59,193 nucleotides of DNA, taken from the NCBI GenBank assembly GCA_016932995.1, contig JAFGBU010000028.1:1-59193 (forward strand), written 5' to 3'. A model generated the notes under the pieces. That model ran no database searches. It saw only the letters and a list, made by a program, of their open reading frames with translations, and was not told the DNA's origin. The translations under genes were made by a program, and so were the position numbers. Below, piece after piece: positions 45,694 through 54,595 of the stretch (its first letter is position 1; the number at the start of each line of letters is the position of its first letter). Source of the stretch: Desulfovibrionaceae bacterium (GTDB lineage: Bacteria; Desulfobacterota; Desulfovibrionia; Desulfovibrionales; Desulfovibrionaceae).

Positions 45694-46350
45694 CTACCAA
45701 CCGTGTTCCCCTATCAGGTCCACGAAGCTCACCCCGCCCTCGTCGCGCTCCTCAAGCACGCCGCCCTGCTTGACGACCACTACCAGCCGCTGGAAGCGCC
45801 TGGACCGGCCCACGGGGATGACCAGCCTGCCCGGGTCAGCGAGCTGGTCCACTAGCGGCCCGGGGACATTGGGCCCCCCGGCGGTGACCATGATGCGCTC
45901 AAAAGGGGCCTCCTCGGGCCAGCCCATGGTGCCGTCGCCGAGCTTCAGCCGGATGGAGAACAGGCGCAGGTCCGCAAAGCGCTTGCGCGCGGAGTAGAAA
46001 AGATTCTTGACCCGCTCCACGGTGTAGACCTCGGCCCCCATGTGGGCCAGGATCGCGGCCTGATAGCCCGAGCCGGTGCCGATCTCGAGCACCCGCATGC
46101 CCGGTTTGAGGTCCAGGAGCTCGGACATGAGCGCGACGATGTAGGGCTGGGAGATGGTCTGGCCCTCGCCGATGGGCAGCGGACCGTTGGTGTAGGCCTT
46201 CTCCCCCAGGGCCTCCTCCACGAACAAATGCCTGGGGACCTCGCGCATGGCCGCGAGCACCGCGGGATCCGAGACCCCGCGGGCCTGGATCTGCTCGGCG
46301 ACCATCTTCTCCCTCAATCGCCTGGGGTCCAATCTCAAGAAACGCTCCAT
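45694..46350 (-). CDS. pcm: Protein-L-isoaspartate O-methyltransferase
   Basis: A 218-residue SAM-dependent repair enzyme for isoaspartyl residues. N-terminal [17 protein letters not shown] and [18 protein letters not shown], the [15 protein letters not shown] segment, SAM motif [19 protein letters not shown] and [12 protein letters not shown] are diagnostic. The ATG at 46350 keeps the conserved N-terminal helix. An ATG at 46305 has a stronger ribosome site (GAGGGAG) but drops 15 residues. First gene of the run to tsaD, divergent from the CBS gene. Confidence 0.93.
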   Translation of the reverse strand: MERFLRLDPRRLREKMVAEQIQARGVSDPAVLAAMREVPRHLFVEEALGEKAYTNGPLPIGEGQTISQPYIVALMSELLDLKPGMRVLEIGTGSGYQAAILAHMGAEVYTVERVKNLFYSARKRFADLRLFSIRLKLGDGTMGWPEEAPFERIMVTAGGPNVPGPLVDQLADPGRLVIPVGRSRRFQRLVVVVKQGGVLEERDEGGVSFVDLIGEHGW

Positions 46351-46429
46351 TTTTTCAACGGCCTGCCGTTGCAGATCAGATTTCCCACCCCAAGTCAACC
46401 ACGACGCGCAAAACCCCCTAATCCCGGGC

Positions 46430-46456
46430 TTGACAGGCCTTGGCCTTTCAAGAATG
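46430..46456 (+). promoter_or_regulatory. Possible promoter of the CBS-domain gene
   Basis: A perfect TTGACA at 46430-46435 is followed at 17-19 bp by weak -10 candidates (AATGCT or TGCTAT). It lies about 40-60 bp before the CBS-gene start, in the divergent interval with pcm. Confidence 0.4.
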
Positions 46457-46493
46457 CTATTACGAGGCACCGCGCAATCAAAGGAGAAAATCC

Positions 46494-46925
46494 ATGATCA
46501 GGGTCAGGGACCTGATGTCCAAAAAGGTTTTCACCCTCTTCGAGACCGACGACCTGGGGAGCGCCCGCTCGCTCATGTCCCTACAACGCATAAGGCACAT
46601 CCCGATCATCTCCGAGGACAACCACTTCACCGGACTGCTCACCCACCGCGACATCCTCTCGGCCACCATCTCCAGGCTGGCCGAGGTGGACGCCGAGACC
46701 CAGGAGGAGATAGACGCCGGCATACCCATCCGCGAGATCATGCGCCAGAACGTGAGCACCATCGGCCCGGACGTCGACATCAAGGACGCGGCCGGCATTC
46801 TCCTGACCAACAAGTACGGCTGCCTGCCGGTCATAGAGGACGGCCTGCTGGTCGGCATAATCACCGAGGCCGACTTTCTGAAGCTGGCCATCAGCCTCAT
46901 GAACGCCCTGGAAGAACAGCAATAG
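46494..46925 (+). CDS. CBS-domain-pair protein
   Basis: A 143-residue protein made of two CBS motifs forming one Bateman module: about 1-60 ([21 protein letters not shown] and [19 protein letters not shown]) and 77-137 ([17 protein letters not shown] and [19 protein letters not shown]). Such modules bind adenine nucleotides and act as energy sensors, usually on a partner. No effector domain is attached. AAAGGAG lies before the ATG. It is followed by the M23 peptidase gene after 95 bp. Confidence 0.9.
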   Translation: MIRVRDLMSKKVFTLFETDDLGSARSLMSLQRIRHIPIISEDNHFTGLLTHRDILSATISRLAEVDAETQEEIDAGIPIREIMRQNVSTIGPDVDIKDAAGILLTNKYGCLPVIEDGLLVGIITEADFLKLAISLMNALEEQQ

Positions 46926-46978
46926 CCGCCCCCTTGTCCGGCCCCCTTTTGGCCCCCCCTTGTCCAGGGTCCGAAAAA

Positions 46979-47005
46979 TATGTAGAGTTTCTCTAGAAAC
47001 AAATC
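46979..47005. promoter_or_regulatory. CTAG-centred intergenic motif upstream of the M23 gene
   Basis: The sequence around TGTAGAGTTTCTCTAG, followed by AAACAAAT, contains GTTTC/GAAAC arms (46987-47000) around TCTA, directly before the ribosome site of the peptidase gene. It aligns closely with the islands at about 12987-13010 and 56564-56588. Confidence 0.45.
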
Positions 47006-47020
47006 AACAGGGAAAGGCGC

Positions 47021-48352
47021 ATGAACAACACCAAATCCGGCCCGAAGTTCAAGCTGATCTTAATTCTCGCGGCCGTGGTCCTGGCCGTTGGCGGGTACTT
47101 CCTGCTCAGGGACACCGACCCGCCGGCATTGTCCCTTTTGCCGAACGTCGGGCGCGTCTCCCCGGACACGGTCCTGACCCTCAAGGCCGAGGACCTTGGG
47201 CTGGGCCTGAAGGACCTCGAGGTCCGGCTCGTCCAAAAGGGAAAAAGGACCGGGCTCCTGGCCAAGGACTTCGCCCAGGGCGAAATCCGGTTCTCAACCG
47301 ACCTGACCCTGTCCGGGACCGAGATATTGGAAGGTCCGTTCGAGATCGAGATCGAGGCCAGGGACCGCTCCCTGTATCCCCTGGGCCAGGCCGGAAGGAG
47401 CCGGCTGGTCCGGAACCTGGTCCTGGACGCCACCCCGCCCCGGATATCCGTGGAGAGCGGCCAGCACAACCTCAACCAGGGCGGCTCGGGCCTTGTGGTC
47501 TACAAAAGCGACGAGGACCTGGGCAGGACCGGGGTGCTCGTGGGCGAGAGGTTCTTTCCGGGCTATCGGCAGACCGGGGACAAAGACCAGAACAGGGTCT
47601 ACGCCTGCCTGTTCGCCATGCCCTACGACACCCCGCCGGCCGAGTTCAACCCCAGGATCGTGGCCCGGGACCTGGCCGGAAACGAACGCCTGCGCGCGAT
47701 CCCCGTCCACGCCAACGCCAGGGCCTTCCGGCTCTCCAAGATCAACGTCTCCGACCAGTTCCTGGAGCAAAAGATGCCCGAGTTCAGGAAGTTCTTCCCC
47801 AACGCCCCCTCCCTGCTCGACGTCTTTCTCAAGGTCAACCGCGAGCTGCGGGTCGAAAACCGGGCCAGGCTCAAGGAGATCGGCCTGGACACCTCGCCCA
47901 CGCCCATGTGGGAGGGCCCGTTCCTGCGCCTGCCCAACTCCGCGACCATGGCCGGGTTCGGCGACCGCCGCGAGTACCTGAGCCAGGGCAAAATGATCGA
48001 CGAGCAGACCCACCTGGGCATCGACCTGGCCAGCGTGAAGAACGCCCCGATTCCGGCCGCGAACAACGGGATGGTCGTTCACACCGGGTACCTGGGCATC
48101 TACGGCGACGCGCTGATCATCGACCACGGCCTGGGCCTGCAGAGCCTCTACGCCCACCTGAGCGAAACAGCCGTGAACAACGGGGACAACGTGTCCCAGG
48201 GCCAGATCATCGGCCGGACCGGCGTAAGCGGCCTGGCCGGCGGGGACCACCTGCACTTCGGAATCCTGGTCTCGGGCCTGCCCGTGCAGCCGCGCGAATG
48301 GTGGGACGCGACCTGGATGCGCAACAACGTGGACGGCAAGCTCGGCAGATAG
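47021..48352 (+). CDS. M23/LytM-type metallopeptidase, membrane-anchored
   Basis: A 443-residue envelope protein. An uncleaved N-terminal anchor (FKLILILAAVVLAVGGYFLL, about 10-29) precedes a long periplasmic region of strands (about 30-310). The C-terminal M23 domain has the zinc ligands in THLGIDLAS (HxxxD) and HLHFGILVSG (HxH), plus AANNGMVVHTGYLGIYG. Both zinc motifs are intact, so it is probably an active peptidoglycan endopeptidase and not a degenerate LytM activator. AGGGAAAGG lies before the ATG. Confidence 0.92.
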   Translation: MNNTKSGPKFKLILILAAVVLAVGGYFLLRDTDPPALSLLPNVGRVSPDTVLTLKAEDLGLGLKDLEVRLVQKGKRTGLLAKDFAQGEIRFSTDLTLSGTEILEGPFEIEIEARDRSLYPLGQAGRSRLVRNLVLDATPPRISVESGQHNLNQGGSGLVVYKSDEDLGRTGVLVGERFFPGYRQTGDKDQNRVYACLFAMPYDTPPAEFNPRIVARDLAGNERLRAIPVHANARAFRLSKINVSDQFLEQKMPEFRKFFPNAPSLLDVFLKVNRELRVENRARLKEIGLDTSPTPMWEGPFLRLPNSATMAGFGDRREYLSQGKMIDEQTHLGIDLASVKNAPIPAANNGMVVHTGYLGIYGDALIIDHGLGLQSLYAHLSETAVNNGDNVSQGQIIGRTGVSGLAGGDHLHFGILVSGLPVQPREWWDATWMRNNVDGKLGR

Positions 48353-48374
48353 CCCCGATCCCCTGGAGCAGGAA

Positions 48375-48411
48375 CAACAAGGGCCGGGCGCTTCGCGCCC
48401 GGCCCTTGTTG
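48375..48411. terminator. Strong hairpin between the M23 gene and lon
   Basis: A perfect 17-bp stem (48375-48391 with 48395-48411) and a TTC loop lie between convergent stops. The arms end in CAACAA/TTGTTG, so a mixed T-rich tail is present on either strand. Likely a bidirectional terminator. Confidence 0.75.
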
Positions 48412-48427
48412 CCTGACCGCGACCCGG

Positions 48428-50881
48428 CTAGTGGGTCGGCCGCTGATACTCTTCCTTGACCAGGAAGTTGGACAGCGGGGCCACGTCCGCGCGGCCGCAG
48501 AATATGCTCGCCGAGTCCGGGCAGACCAGGGCCTTTTCCAGGACCTGGTCCATGTTGTCCACGGTCACGATCTCCAGGTCGCGCAGGATGTTCGCCGGGA
48601 CCTCCTTGAGGTCCTTCTCGTTCTCTTTGGGGATGAGCACCGTGGACAGCAGACCCCTGTGGGCGGCCAGGAGCTTCTCGCGCAGGCCGCCGATGGGCAG
48701 GACCCTGCCGCGCAGGGTGATCTCGCCGGTCATGGCCAGGTCGTTGCGCACCGGGAGGTTCAACAGGGCCGAGACAATGGCCGTGACCAGGGTTATGCCC
48801 GCCGAGGGGCCGTCCTTGGGCGTGGCCCCGTCGGGCACGTGCACGTGGATGTCGATGTCCTTGTAGAACTCGCGCTTGAGCCCGAAGACGTCCGAGCGCG
48901 AACGCAGATAGGACAGGGCCGCCTTGGCCGACTCCTGCATGACCTCGCCCAATTTGCCGGTGATCTCCACCTTGCCCTTGCCCTGCATCAGGACCACCTC
49001 GACCATGAGTATCTCCCCGCCCTGCTGGGTCCAGGCCAGGCCGGTGCACACGCCGACCTGGGGCCGGTCCTCGCGCTCGCCGTAGCGGTACTTGGGCACG
49101 CCCAGGAAACCGGACACGTTGCGGCTGCTGACCTGCACGGTCTCCTCCAGGTCGTTGTCCTCCAAGAGCCTCATGGCCGCCTTGCGGCAGATCGAGGCCA
49201 TCTCCCGCTCCAGGTTCCGGACCCCGGCCTCCTTGGTGTAGTGGCGGATGATCTCCAGCAGGGCGTTGTCCGAAAAACGCAGGTTCAACTCCTTGAGGCC
49301 GTGCAGCTCGAGCTGCTTGGGCTTAAGAAAGCTCTTGGCTATGGCCAGCTTCTCGGTCTCCAGGTAGCCGGGCAGGCGGATGATCTCCATGCGGTCCTGG
49401 AGCGGCGGCGGGATGGAGTGCAGGGTGTTGGCCGTGGTGATGAAGAACACCTTGGACAGGTCGTAGTCCAGGTCCAGGTAGTGGTCGTTGAAGGCCACGT
49501 TCTGCTCCGGGTCCAGGACCTCCAGGAGCGCGGCCGAGGGATCGCCCCGGAAGTCCGTGCTCATCTTGTCCACCTCGTCCAGGCAGAACACCGGGTTGTT
49601 GTACTTGCAGCGCCGCAGGGACTGGATGATCTTGCCCGGCAGGGCGCCGACGTAGGTGCGCCTGTGGCCGCGTATCTCGGCCTCGTCGCGGACCCCGCCC
49701 AGGGACAGGCGCACGAACTCGCGGTCCATGGCCCTGGCTATGGACTTGGCTATGGACGTCTTGCCCACGCCCGGAGGGCCGACGAAACAGAGGATCGGGC
49801 CCTTTATGGCCTCGACCAGGCTCTGCACGGCCATGTACTCCAGGATGCGCTCCTTGGGCTTTTCCAGGCCGTAGTGGTCCTCGTCCAGTATCTTCCTGGC
49901 GCTCGCGATGTCCAGGTCCAGGGGCTTGTACACGTTCCAGGGCAGGTCCAGGACCCAGTCCACGTAGTTGCGGACAACGGTGTACTCGGCCGAGGACTGC
50001 GGCATGTGCTTGAGCTTCTTTATCTCCTTTTTGACCCGCTCCTTGTTCTCCTCGGACATCTCCTTGGCCTCGAGCCTGTCCTCCAGGTCCTTGGCCTCGG
50101 CCAGGGGGTCGTCCTCGCGGCCCATCTCCTTGTTTATGGCCTTGATCTGCTCGTTCAGGTAATACTCCCGCTGGTTCTTCTCCATCTGGGTCTTGACCCG
50201 GCCCTTGACCCGCTTCTCGATGGTCACGATCTCTATCTCGCCCAAAAGCAGCTCGTAGACCTTCTCCAGCCTGTTGACCGGGTCCGTGGTCTCCAGGATG
50301 TCCTGCTTGGCCTTGAAGTCGACCTTCAAGTGGGGCATGACCGCGTCCGCGAGCCTGCCCGGGGACTTGATGCCGGACATGGCCAGGATGGTCTCCGGCG
50401 CGAGCTTCTTGTTGATCTTGCTCAGGTTCTCCAGGGACTCGTGGACCGCCCTGACCAGGGCGTCGCCCTCTGTGGACTGGTCGGCGTGCTCGCGGACCCG
50501 GGACACGCGCACCAGGGGGTACTCGCCGCCCTCGATCAGGTCCGTGGTCCTGTCGGACCAGGTGGCCCGGTACAGGCCCTCGAAAAGGACCTTGATGGTC
50601 CCGTCCGGGAGCCTGAGCATCTGGAGTATCTTGGCCACCGTGCCCATGGCGAAGATGTCCTCGGAGTCCGGGCGCTCCTTTTCCGGGCTCTTCTGAGTGG
50701 CCAGAAATATCTTCTTGCCGTAGTCGGCCAGCGCGCTCTCAATGGCCTTGATGGACGCCTCCCGGCCCACGAACAGGGGCACTATGGACCGGGGGAACAT
50801 GACCACCTCCCGCAGGGGCATCATGGGCAGGATCAAGGGCTCGCTGTTCGACCTGCGGTCATTGGGTCCGTAATCGGACAT
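48428..50881 (-). CDS. lon: ATP-dependent protease Lon (LonA)
   Basis: An 817-residue AAA+ serine protease that degrades misfolded and regulatory proteins. The substrate-binding N-domain (about 15-210, [15 protein letters not shown]) is followed by a coiled region. The ATPase module has [15 protein letters not shown] and the Walker B CLDEVDKM. The protease domain has the catalytic Ser in [14 protein letters not shown] and the catalytic Lys in [13 protein letters not shown]. Length is normal. ATG 50881 has GGAGG 4 bases upstream. It lies after clpX with its own promoter in the 103-bp gap. Confidence 0.97.
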   Translation of the reverse strand: MSDYGPNDRRSNSEPLILPMMPLREVVMFPRSIVPLFVGREASIKAIESALADYGKKIFLATQKSPEKERPDSEDIFAMGTVAKILQMLRLPDGTIKVLFEGLYRATWSDRTTDLIEGGEYPLVRVSRVREHADQSTEGDALVRAVHESLENLSKINKKLAPETILAMSGIKSPGRLADAVMPHLKVDFKAKQDILETTDPVNRLEKVYELLLGEIEIVTIEKRVKGRVKTQMEKNQREYYLNEQIKAINKEMGREDDPLAEAKDLEDRLEAKEMSEENKERVKKEIKKLKHMPQSSAEYTVVRNYVDWVLDLPWNVYKPLDLDIASARKILDEDHYGLEKPKERILEYMAVQSLVEAIKGPILCFVGPPGVGKTSIAKSIARAMDREFVRLSLGGVRDEAEIRGHRRTYVGALPGKIIQSLRRCKYNNPVFCLDEVDKMSTDFRGDPSAALLEVLDPEQNVAFNDHYLDLDYDLSKVFFITTANTLHSIPPPLQDRMEIIRLPGYLETEKLAIAKSFLKPKQLELHGLKELNLRFSDNALLEIIRHYTKEAGVRNLEREMASICRKAAMRLLEDNDLEETVQVSSRNVSGFLGVPKYRYGEREDRPQVGVCTGLAWTQQGGEILMVEVVLMQGKGKVEITGKLGEVMQESAKAALSYLRSRSDVFGLKREFYKDIDIHVHVPDGATPKDGPSAGITLVTAIVSALLNLPVRNDLAMTGEITLRGRVLPIGGLREKLLAAHRGLLSTVLIPKENEKDLKEVPANILRDLEIVTVDNMDQVLEKALVCPDSASIFCGRADVAPLSNFLVKEEYQRPTH

Positions 50882-50932
50882 CTTTCCTCCGAACTATTGA
50901 ACGTCCCGGCCGCCTGGGCCGGTATAACTACC

Positions 50933-50960
50933 ATGATAAGGAACCCGCAGGGGTTGTCAA
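50933..50960 (-). promoter_or_regulatory. Promoter of lon
   Basis: On the minus strand a perfect TTGACA (50960-50955), a 16-bp spacer and TATCAT (50938-50933), five of six matches. It lies in the clpX-lon gap, about 45 nt before the predicted ribosome site. Confidence 0.7.
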
Positions 50961-50984
50961 ACGGAAACAGCGAACCCGCCGCGG

Positions 50985-52235
50985 TCAGGCGCTCTTCACT
51001 TCCTGCTGATAGATGAGCAGGGGCTCGACGGCCTTGTCCACCACCGAGCTGTTGATGACGCACTCCTTGACCCCGGGCAGGGAGGGAAGGCGGTACATGA
51101 CGTCCAGCATGATGCCCTCCATGACGTTGCGCAGGCCCCTGGCCCCGGTCTTGCGCTCTATGGCCTTGGCCGCGATGGCCTTGAGCGCGTTGTCGCTGAA
51201 CCGGAGCGAGACCTTGTCCAGCTCGAAGAGCTTCTGGTACTGCTTGACCAGGGCGTTCCGGGGCTCGGTGAGGATGCGCACCAGGTCCTCCCGGGTCAGG
51301 TCCTCGAGCGAGGTGATGACCGGTATGCGGCCCACGAACTCGGGTATGAGCCCGAACTTGATCAGGTCCGTGGGCTGGGTCTGGTTGAGCATCTCGCCCA
51401 TGTCGGCCCGGCTCCTGGACTCCACCTTGGCCCCGAAGCCCATGCTCGATCCCTGGACCCGCTGCTGGATGATCTTGTCCAGGCCGATGAACGCCCCCCC
51501 GAGGATGAACAGGATGTTGGAGGTGTCCATGCGGATGAACTCCTGCTGGGGGTGCTTGCGGCCGCCCTTGGGCGGGATGTTGGCCTCGGTGCCCTCGATG
51601 ATCTTGAGCAGGGCCTGCTGCACGCCCTCGCCGGACACGTCCCTGGTGATGGACGGGCTGTCGCCCTTGCGGGCGATCTTGTCGATCTCGTCGATGTAGA
51701 TGATGCCCCGCGAGGCCGCGTCGATGTCGTAGTCCGCGTTCTGCAGGAGCTGGACCAGGATGTTCTCCACGTCCTCGCCCACGTATCCGGCCTCGGTCAG
51801 GGTGGTGGCGTCGGCGATGGCGAACGGGACCTTGAGGATGCGCGCCAGGGTCTGGGCCAACAGGGTCTTTCCCGAGCCGGTCGGGCCTATGAGCAGGATG
51901 TTGCTCTTGTCGATCTCCACGTCGTCGCCGGCGCTCACGGAGTAGAAGACGCGCTTGTAGTGGTTGTGCACGGCCACGGACAGGATCTTCTTGGCCATGG
52001 TCTGGCCGATGACGTACTCGTCCAGGAGCTTGTTTATCTCCTGGGGGGCGAGCAGCCTGCCGTCGGCGAACTCCTCGCTGACCGTCTCCTGGGCCATTAT
52101 GTCGTTGCACAGGCCGACGCACTCGTCGCAGATGTAGACGTCCGGCCCGGCGATGAGCCTCTGGACCTCGGACTGGGACTTGCCGCAGAATGAACAGCAA
52201 AGCTCCGAGGCCACGTTCGGCTTCTTCCTGGACAT
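50985..52235 (-). CDS. clpX: ATP-dependent Clp protease ATPase subunit ClpX
   Basis: A 416-residue AAA+ unfoldase for ClpP. The N-terminal zinc-binding domain has CSFC and CDEC (about residues 14-39). The ATPase has [15 protein letters not shown] (about residue 119) and [12 protein letters not shown]. The ClpP-docking IGF-type loop is seen in SSMGFGAKV and the pore loop in [11 protein letters not shown] 52235 has GGGGGAAGG upstream, 11 bp after the clpP stop. Confidence 0.97.
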   Translation of the reverse strand: MSRKKPNVASELCCSFCGKSQSEVQRLIAGPDVYICDECVGLCNDIMAQETVSEEFADGRLLAPQEINKLLDEYVIGQTMAKKILSVAVHNHYKRVFYSVSAGDDVEIDKSNILLIGPTGSGKTLLAQTLARILKVPFAIADATTLTEAGYVGEDVENILVQLLQNADYDIDAASRGIIYIDEIDKIARKGDSPSITRDVSGEGVQQALLKIIEGTEANIPPKGGRKHPQQEFIRMDTSNILFILGGAFIGLDKIIQQRVQGSSMGFGAKVESRSRADMGEMLNQTQPTDLIKFGLIPEFVGRIPVITSLEDLTREDLVRILTEPRNALVKQYQKLFELDKVSLRFSDNALKAIAAKAIERKTGARGLRNVMEGIMLDVMYRLPSLPGVKECVINSSVVDKAVEPLLIYQQEVKSA

Positions 52236-52246
52236 GCCCCTTCCCC

Positions 52247-52846
52247 CTACTTGGCTTCCATCTCGCCCCGGGAGGCCATGATCTTGTCGATTATGCCGTA
52301 CTTCACGGCCTCCTCGGCGTCCATGTAAAAATCCCTCTCCGTGTCCTTCTCGATCTTTTTCATGTCCTGGCCGGTGTGGCTGACCAGGATGTGGTTCAGC
52401 TCCTTGCGCAGCCTGAGTATCTCCCTGGCCTGGATGTCGATGTCCGTGGCCTGGCCCTGGGCCCCGCCAAGGGGCTGGTGGATGAGTATCCGGCTGTGCG
52501 GCAGGGCGTATCTCATGCCCTTCTCGCCCGCGGCCAGGAGCAGGGCCCCCATGCTGGCGGCCTGGCCGAAGCACAGCGTGGAGACCGGGGCCGAGATGTA
52601 CTGCATGGTGTCGTAGATGGCCAGGCCCGCGGTGACCGAGCCGCCGGGCGAGTTTATGTACATGAAGATGTCCTTTTCCGGGTCCTCGGACTCCAGAAAC
52701 AGGAGCTGGGCGCAGATCAGGCTGGAGACGTGGTCGTCCACCACGTCGCCCAAGAGGATGATGCGGTCCTTGAGCAGCCTGGAGTATATGTCGTAGGCCC
52801 GCTCGGTGCGGCCCGTCGTCTCGATCACGATGGGAACGGCGGTCAT
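52247..52846 (-). CDS. clpP: ATP-dependent Clp protease proteolytic subunit
   Basis: A 199-residue serine protease with the full triad Ser98 ([15 protein letters not shown]), His123 ([11 protein letters not shown]) and Asp172 (DTERDFYMD), and length like the well-studied ClpPs. The ATG at 52846 ([10 protein letters not shown]) has AGGAGA 5 bases upstream. It works with ClpX here and ClpA (26969-29344). Upstream lie a terminator and a 14-bp tandem repeat that separate it from tig. Confidence 0.97.
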   Translation of the reverse strand: MTAVPIVIETTGRTERAYDIYSRLLKDRIILLGDVVDDHVSSLICAQLLFLESEDPEKDIFMYINSPGGSVTAGLAIYDTMQYISAPVSTLCFGQAASMGALLLAAGEKGMRYALPHSRILIHQPLGGAQGQATDIDIQAREILRLRKELNHILVSHTGQDMKKIEKDTERDFYMDAEEAVKYGIIDKIMASRGEMEAK

Positions 52847-52942
52847 GGCTTCTCCTGGCCTGTCCGGCCAAATTGGTCTTACGAATGATCGGCCCTTTGG
52901 GCCCCGAACCTTAGCCCGGGACAACAGGCAATGCCCGCCTCC

Positions 52943-52997
52943 GGTCCCGAACCGCGGGTCCCGAACCGCGGGTCCCGAACCGCGGGTCCCGGACCGC
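52943..52997. repeat. 14-bp tandem repeat between tig and clpP
   Basis: The unit GGTCCCGAACCGCG occurs three times without change (52943-52984), followed by a fourth, altered 13-bp copy (GGTCCCGGACCGC). It lies about 100 bp upstream of clpP. The unit is not coding on either strand. Confidence 0.9.
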
Positions 52998-53028
52998 ATT
53001 CTGAAGCATTCCCGGGGCCAAAACAAGC

Positions 53029-53051
53029 AAAAAGGCCGGGCCCGTCCGGCC
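53029..53051 (-). terminator. Rho-independent terminator after tig
   Basis: On the minus strand GGCCGG (53051-53046) pairs with CCGGCC (53039-53034) around a 6-base loop, followed by TTTTT. It lies 43 bp after the tig stop. A promoter-like TTGACT-16-TATACC (53088-53061) lies just before it. Confidence 0.75.
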
Positions 53052-53093
53052 CAGGCAGAGGGTATATATCCGAACCCGGGAGAGTCAAGGCGG

Positions 53094-54398
53094 CTAGGCG
53101 CCGGCCTCGGCCGCGGGCACCTCCCTGATCTCGACCTGCTGGTATATGGCCTCCATGGCCTTGTCCGCGAGCAGGCGGTCCTTGAGCGGGACGATCATGT
53201 TGTTCTGCTCGTAGAACTGCCTGATGAAAAGCACGTCCTGCTTGGCCTGCATGGCGACCTGCCGAAGCGCGGCCTCGACCTCCTTGGGATCGACCTCCAG
53301 GCCCTCCTTCTTGGCCACGGCCAAGAGGAACAGCTCCTGCTTCACGGCCTGCTCGGCCCTGGGCCTGAACTCCGCGCGCAGGTCCTCGAGGCTCTTGCCC
53401 AGGGACTCCAGGCTCCTGCCCTGGCGTTCGAGCTTGAAGGCCTGGTCCTCGATGAGCCGTTGCAAACGGTCCTCGACCATGGACGGCGGCAGGGGATAGT
53501 CCAGGTCCTTGAGCAGCCTGTCCAGGAGCTCGCTCTGGGACTTGCCCCTGACGAGCTGCTTCTGGCTGCTCAGAAACGAGGCCTTGATGGCCTCGCGCAT
53601 GGTCGCAACCGAGTCGAAGCCCGCGATCCTCTTGGCCAGCTCGTCGGTGAGCTCCGGGATATCCTTCTGCTTTATGGCGTGCAGCTTGGCCTTGATGGTC
53701 AGGGTCTGGCCGGCCATGTTGGTGTTTATGAAGTCCTCGGGAAAGGCTATCTCCCGCTCGCCGGACTCGCCGGGCTTGAGCCCCTTGACCAGGTCCTCGA
53801 ACTCCTCCAAGGCCTGCCTCTGGCCCAGGACCAGGTCGAAGTTCTCGGCCTTGACGCCGTCGAACAGCTCGCCGTCCTTGTAGGTCCCGAAGCTCACGGT
53901 GACTATCTCCCCGTCCCTGGGCTCGCGCACGTCCTCGATGGGCGTGATCGTGGCGGCGTTGTCCAGAATCCTGTTCTCGACCTCGCGGATCCGGGCCTCG
54001 TCCACCTCCACGGCCTCCTCCTCGACCACCAATCCCTTGTACTCGGGCAGCTCGAACTCCGGGGCGACCTCGAAGGAGATCGAGTACTCGAAGTCCTGGT
54101 CCCTGACGAGCTCCTTGGCCTCGACCTCGATCCTGGACAGGGGCGCCAGGCCCAGGGAGTTGATGGCCTCGTTTATCTGGTAGTTGATCAGGTCGGTCGT
54201 GGCCTCGGTGTAGAGCTGCTTCTTGAACTTGGACTCGATGACCGAGGCCGGGGCCCTGCCCTTGCGGAAGCCCTTGATCTCGTAGCGGGTCTTGTACAGG
54301 GCCACGGCCGTGGACAGGGCGCCGTTGACCTCCTCGCTTTGGACCTTGAAGACTATCTTCTTCTGAACAGGGGAGATGTCCTGGATATCGTATTCCAT
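53094..54398 (-). CDS. tig: Trigger factor
   Basis: A 434-residue ribosome-associated chaperone and peptidyl-prolyl isomerase. The ribosome-docking signature [16 protein letters not shown] is at about residue 53. The FKBP-type domain lies at about 160-245 ([20 protein letters not shown]), and the rest is the helical chaperone cradle. ATG 54398 ([13 protein letters not shown]) has AGGAGG about 10 bases upstream. It lies 54 bp after tRNA-Leu on the same strand and is probably cotranscribed with it. Confidence 0.96.
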   Translation of the reverse strand: MEYDIQDISPVQKKIVFKVQSEEVNGALSTAVALYKTRYEIKGFRKGRAPASVIESKFKKQLYTEATTDLINYQINEAINSLGLAPLSRIEVEAKELVRDQDFEYSISFEVAPEFELPEYKGLVVEEEAVEVDEARIREVENRILDNAATITPIEDVREPRDGEIVTVSFGTYKDGELFDGVKAENFDLVLGQRQALEEFEDLVKGLKPGESGEREIAFPEDFINTNMAGQTLTIKAKLHAIKQKDIPELTDELAKRIAGFDSVATMREAIKASFLSSQKQLVRGKSQSELLDRLLKDLDYPLPPSMVEDRLQRLIEDQAFKLERQGRSLESLGKSLEDLRAEFRPRAEQAVKQELFLLAVAKKEGLEVDPKEVEAALRQVAMQAKQDVLFIRQFYEQNNMIVPLKDRLLADKAMEAIYQQVEIREVPAAEAGA

Positions 54399-54452
54399 GG
54401 TCTGCTTTCCTCCTAAAGGCCGCATCCTGATCCGGCGCGTCCGTTTTCAGCT

Positions 54453-54537
54453 TGGTGCGGGCGGAGGGACTCGAACCCCCAAGCCGTTAGGCACCAGATC
54501 CTAAGTCTGACGCGTTTACCAATTCCGCCACGCCCGC
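54453..54537 (-). tRNA. tRNA-Leu (anticodon UAG)
   Basis: An 85-nt cloverleaf on the minus strand. The 7-bp acceptor stem is GCGGGCG/CGCCCGC. The D-arm has GGTAAACGC. The anticodon loop is CTTAGGA with anticodon UAG, reading CUN codons. A long variable arm (GGTGCCTAACGGC) is of class II type, and the T-arm has GGTTCGAGTCC. The discriminator A and the CCA end are encoded. No integrase or duplicated 3' end was seen, so it is not an obvious insertion site. Confidence 0.96.
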
Positions 54538-54548
54538 AAAGAGTCCAG

Positions 54549-54578
54549 TACATACGCAAGCCGGTTTCAGACTGTCAA
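54549..54578 (-). promoter_or_regulatory. Probable tRNA-Leu (and tig) promoter
   Basis: On the minus strand TTGACA (54578-54573), an 18-bp spacer and TATGTA (54554-54549), 11 bp before the mature tRNA 5' end. Confidence 0.55.
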
Positions 54579-54595
54579 CCACGACCCGCAAACGA

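Noticed and set aside
48431-51016. An 861-codon open frame on the plus strand
   Set aside because: It is the exact antisense shadow of lon and has no family resemblance or ribosome site.
52943-52997. Possible CRISPR array
   Set aside because: The repeats are only 14 bp and directly adjacent with no spacers, and no cas genes are present.
54453-54537. tRNA-Leu as an integration site for the AT-richer right end
   Set aside because: No integrase and no duplicate of the tRNA 3' end were found, and thiD lies between.
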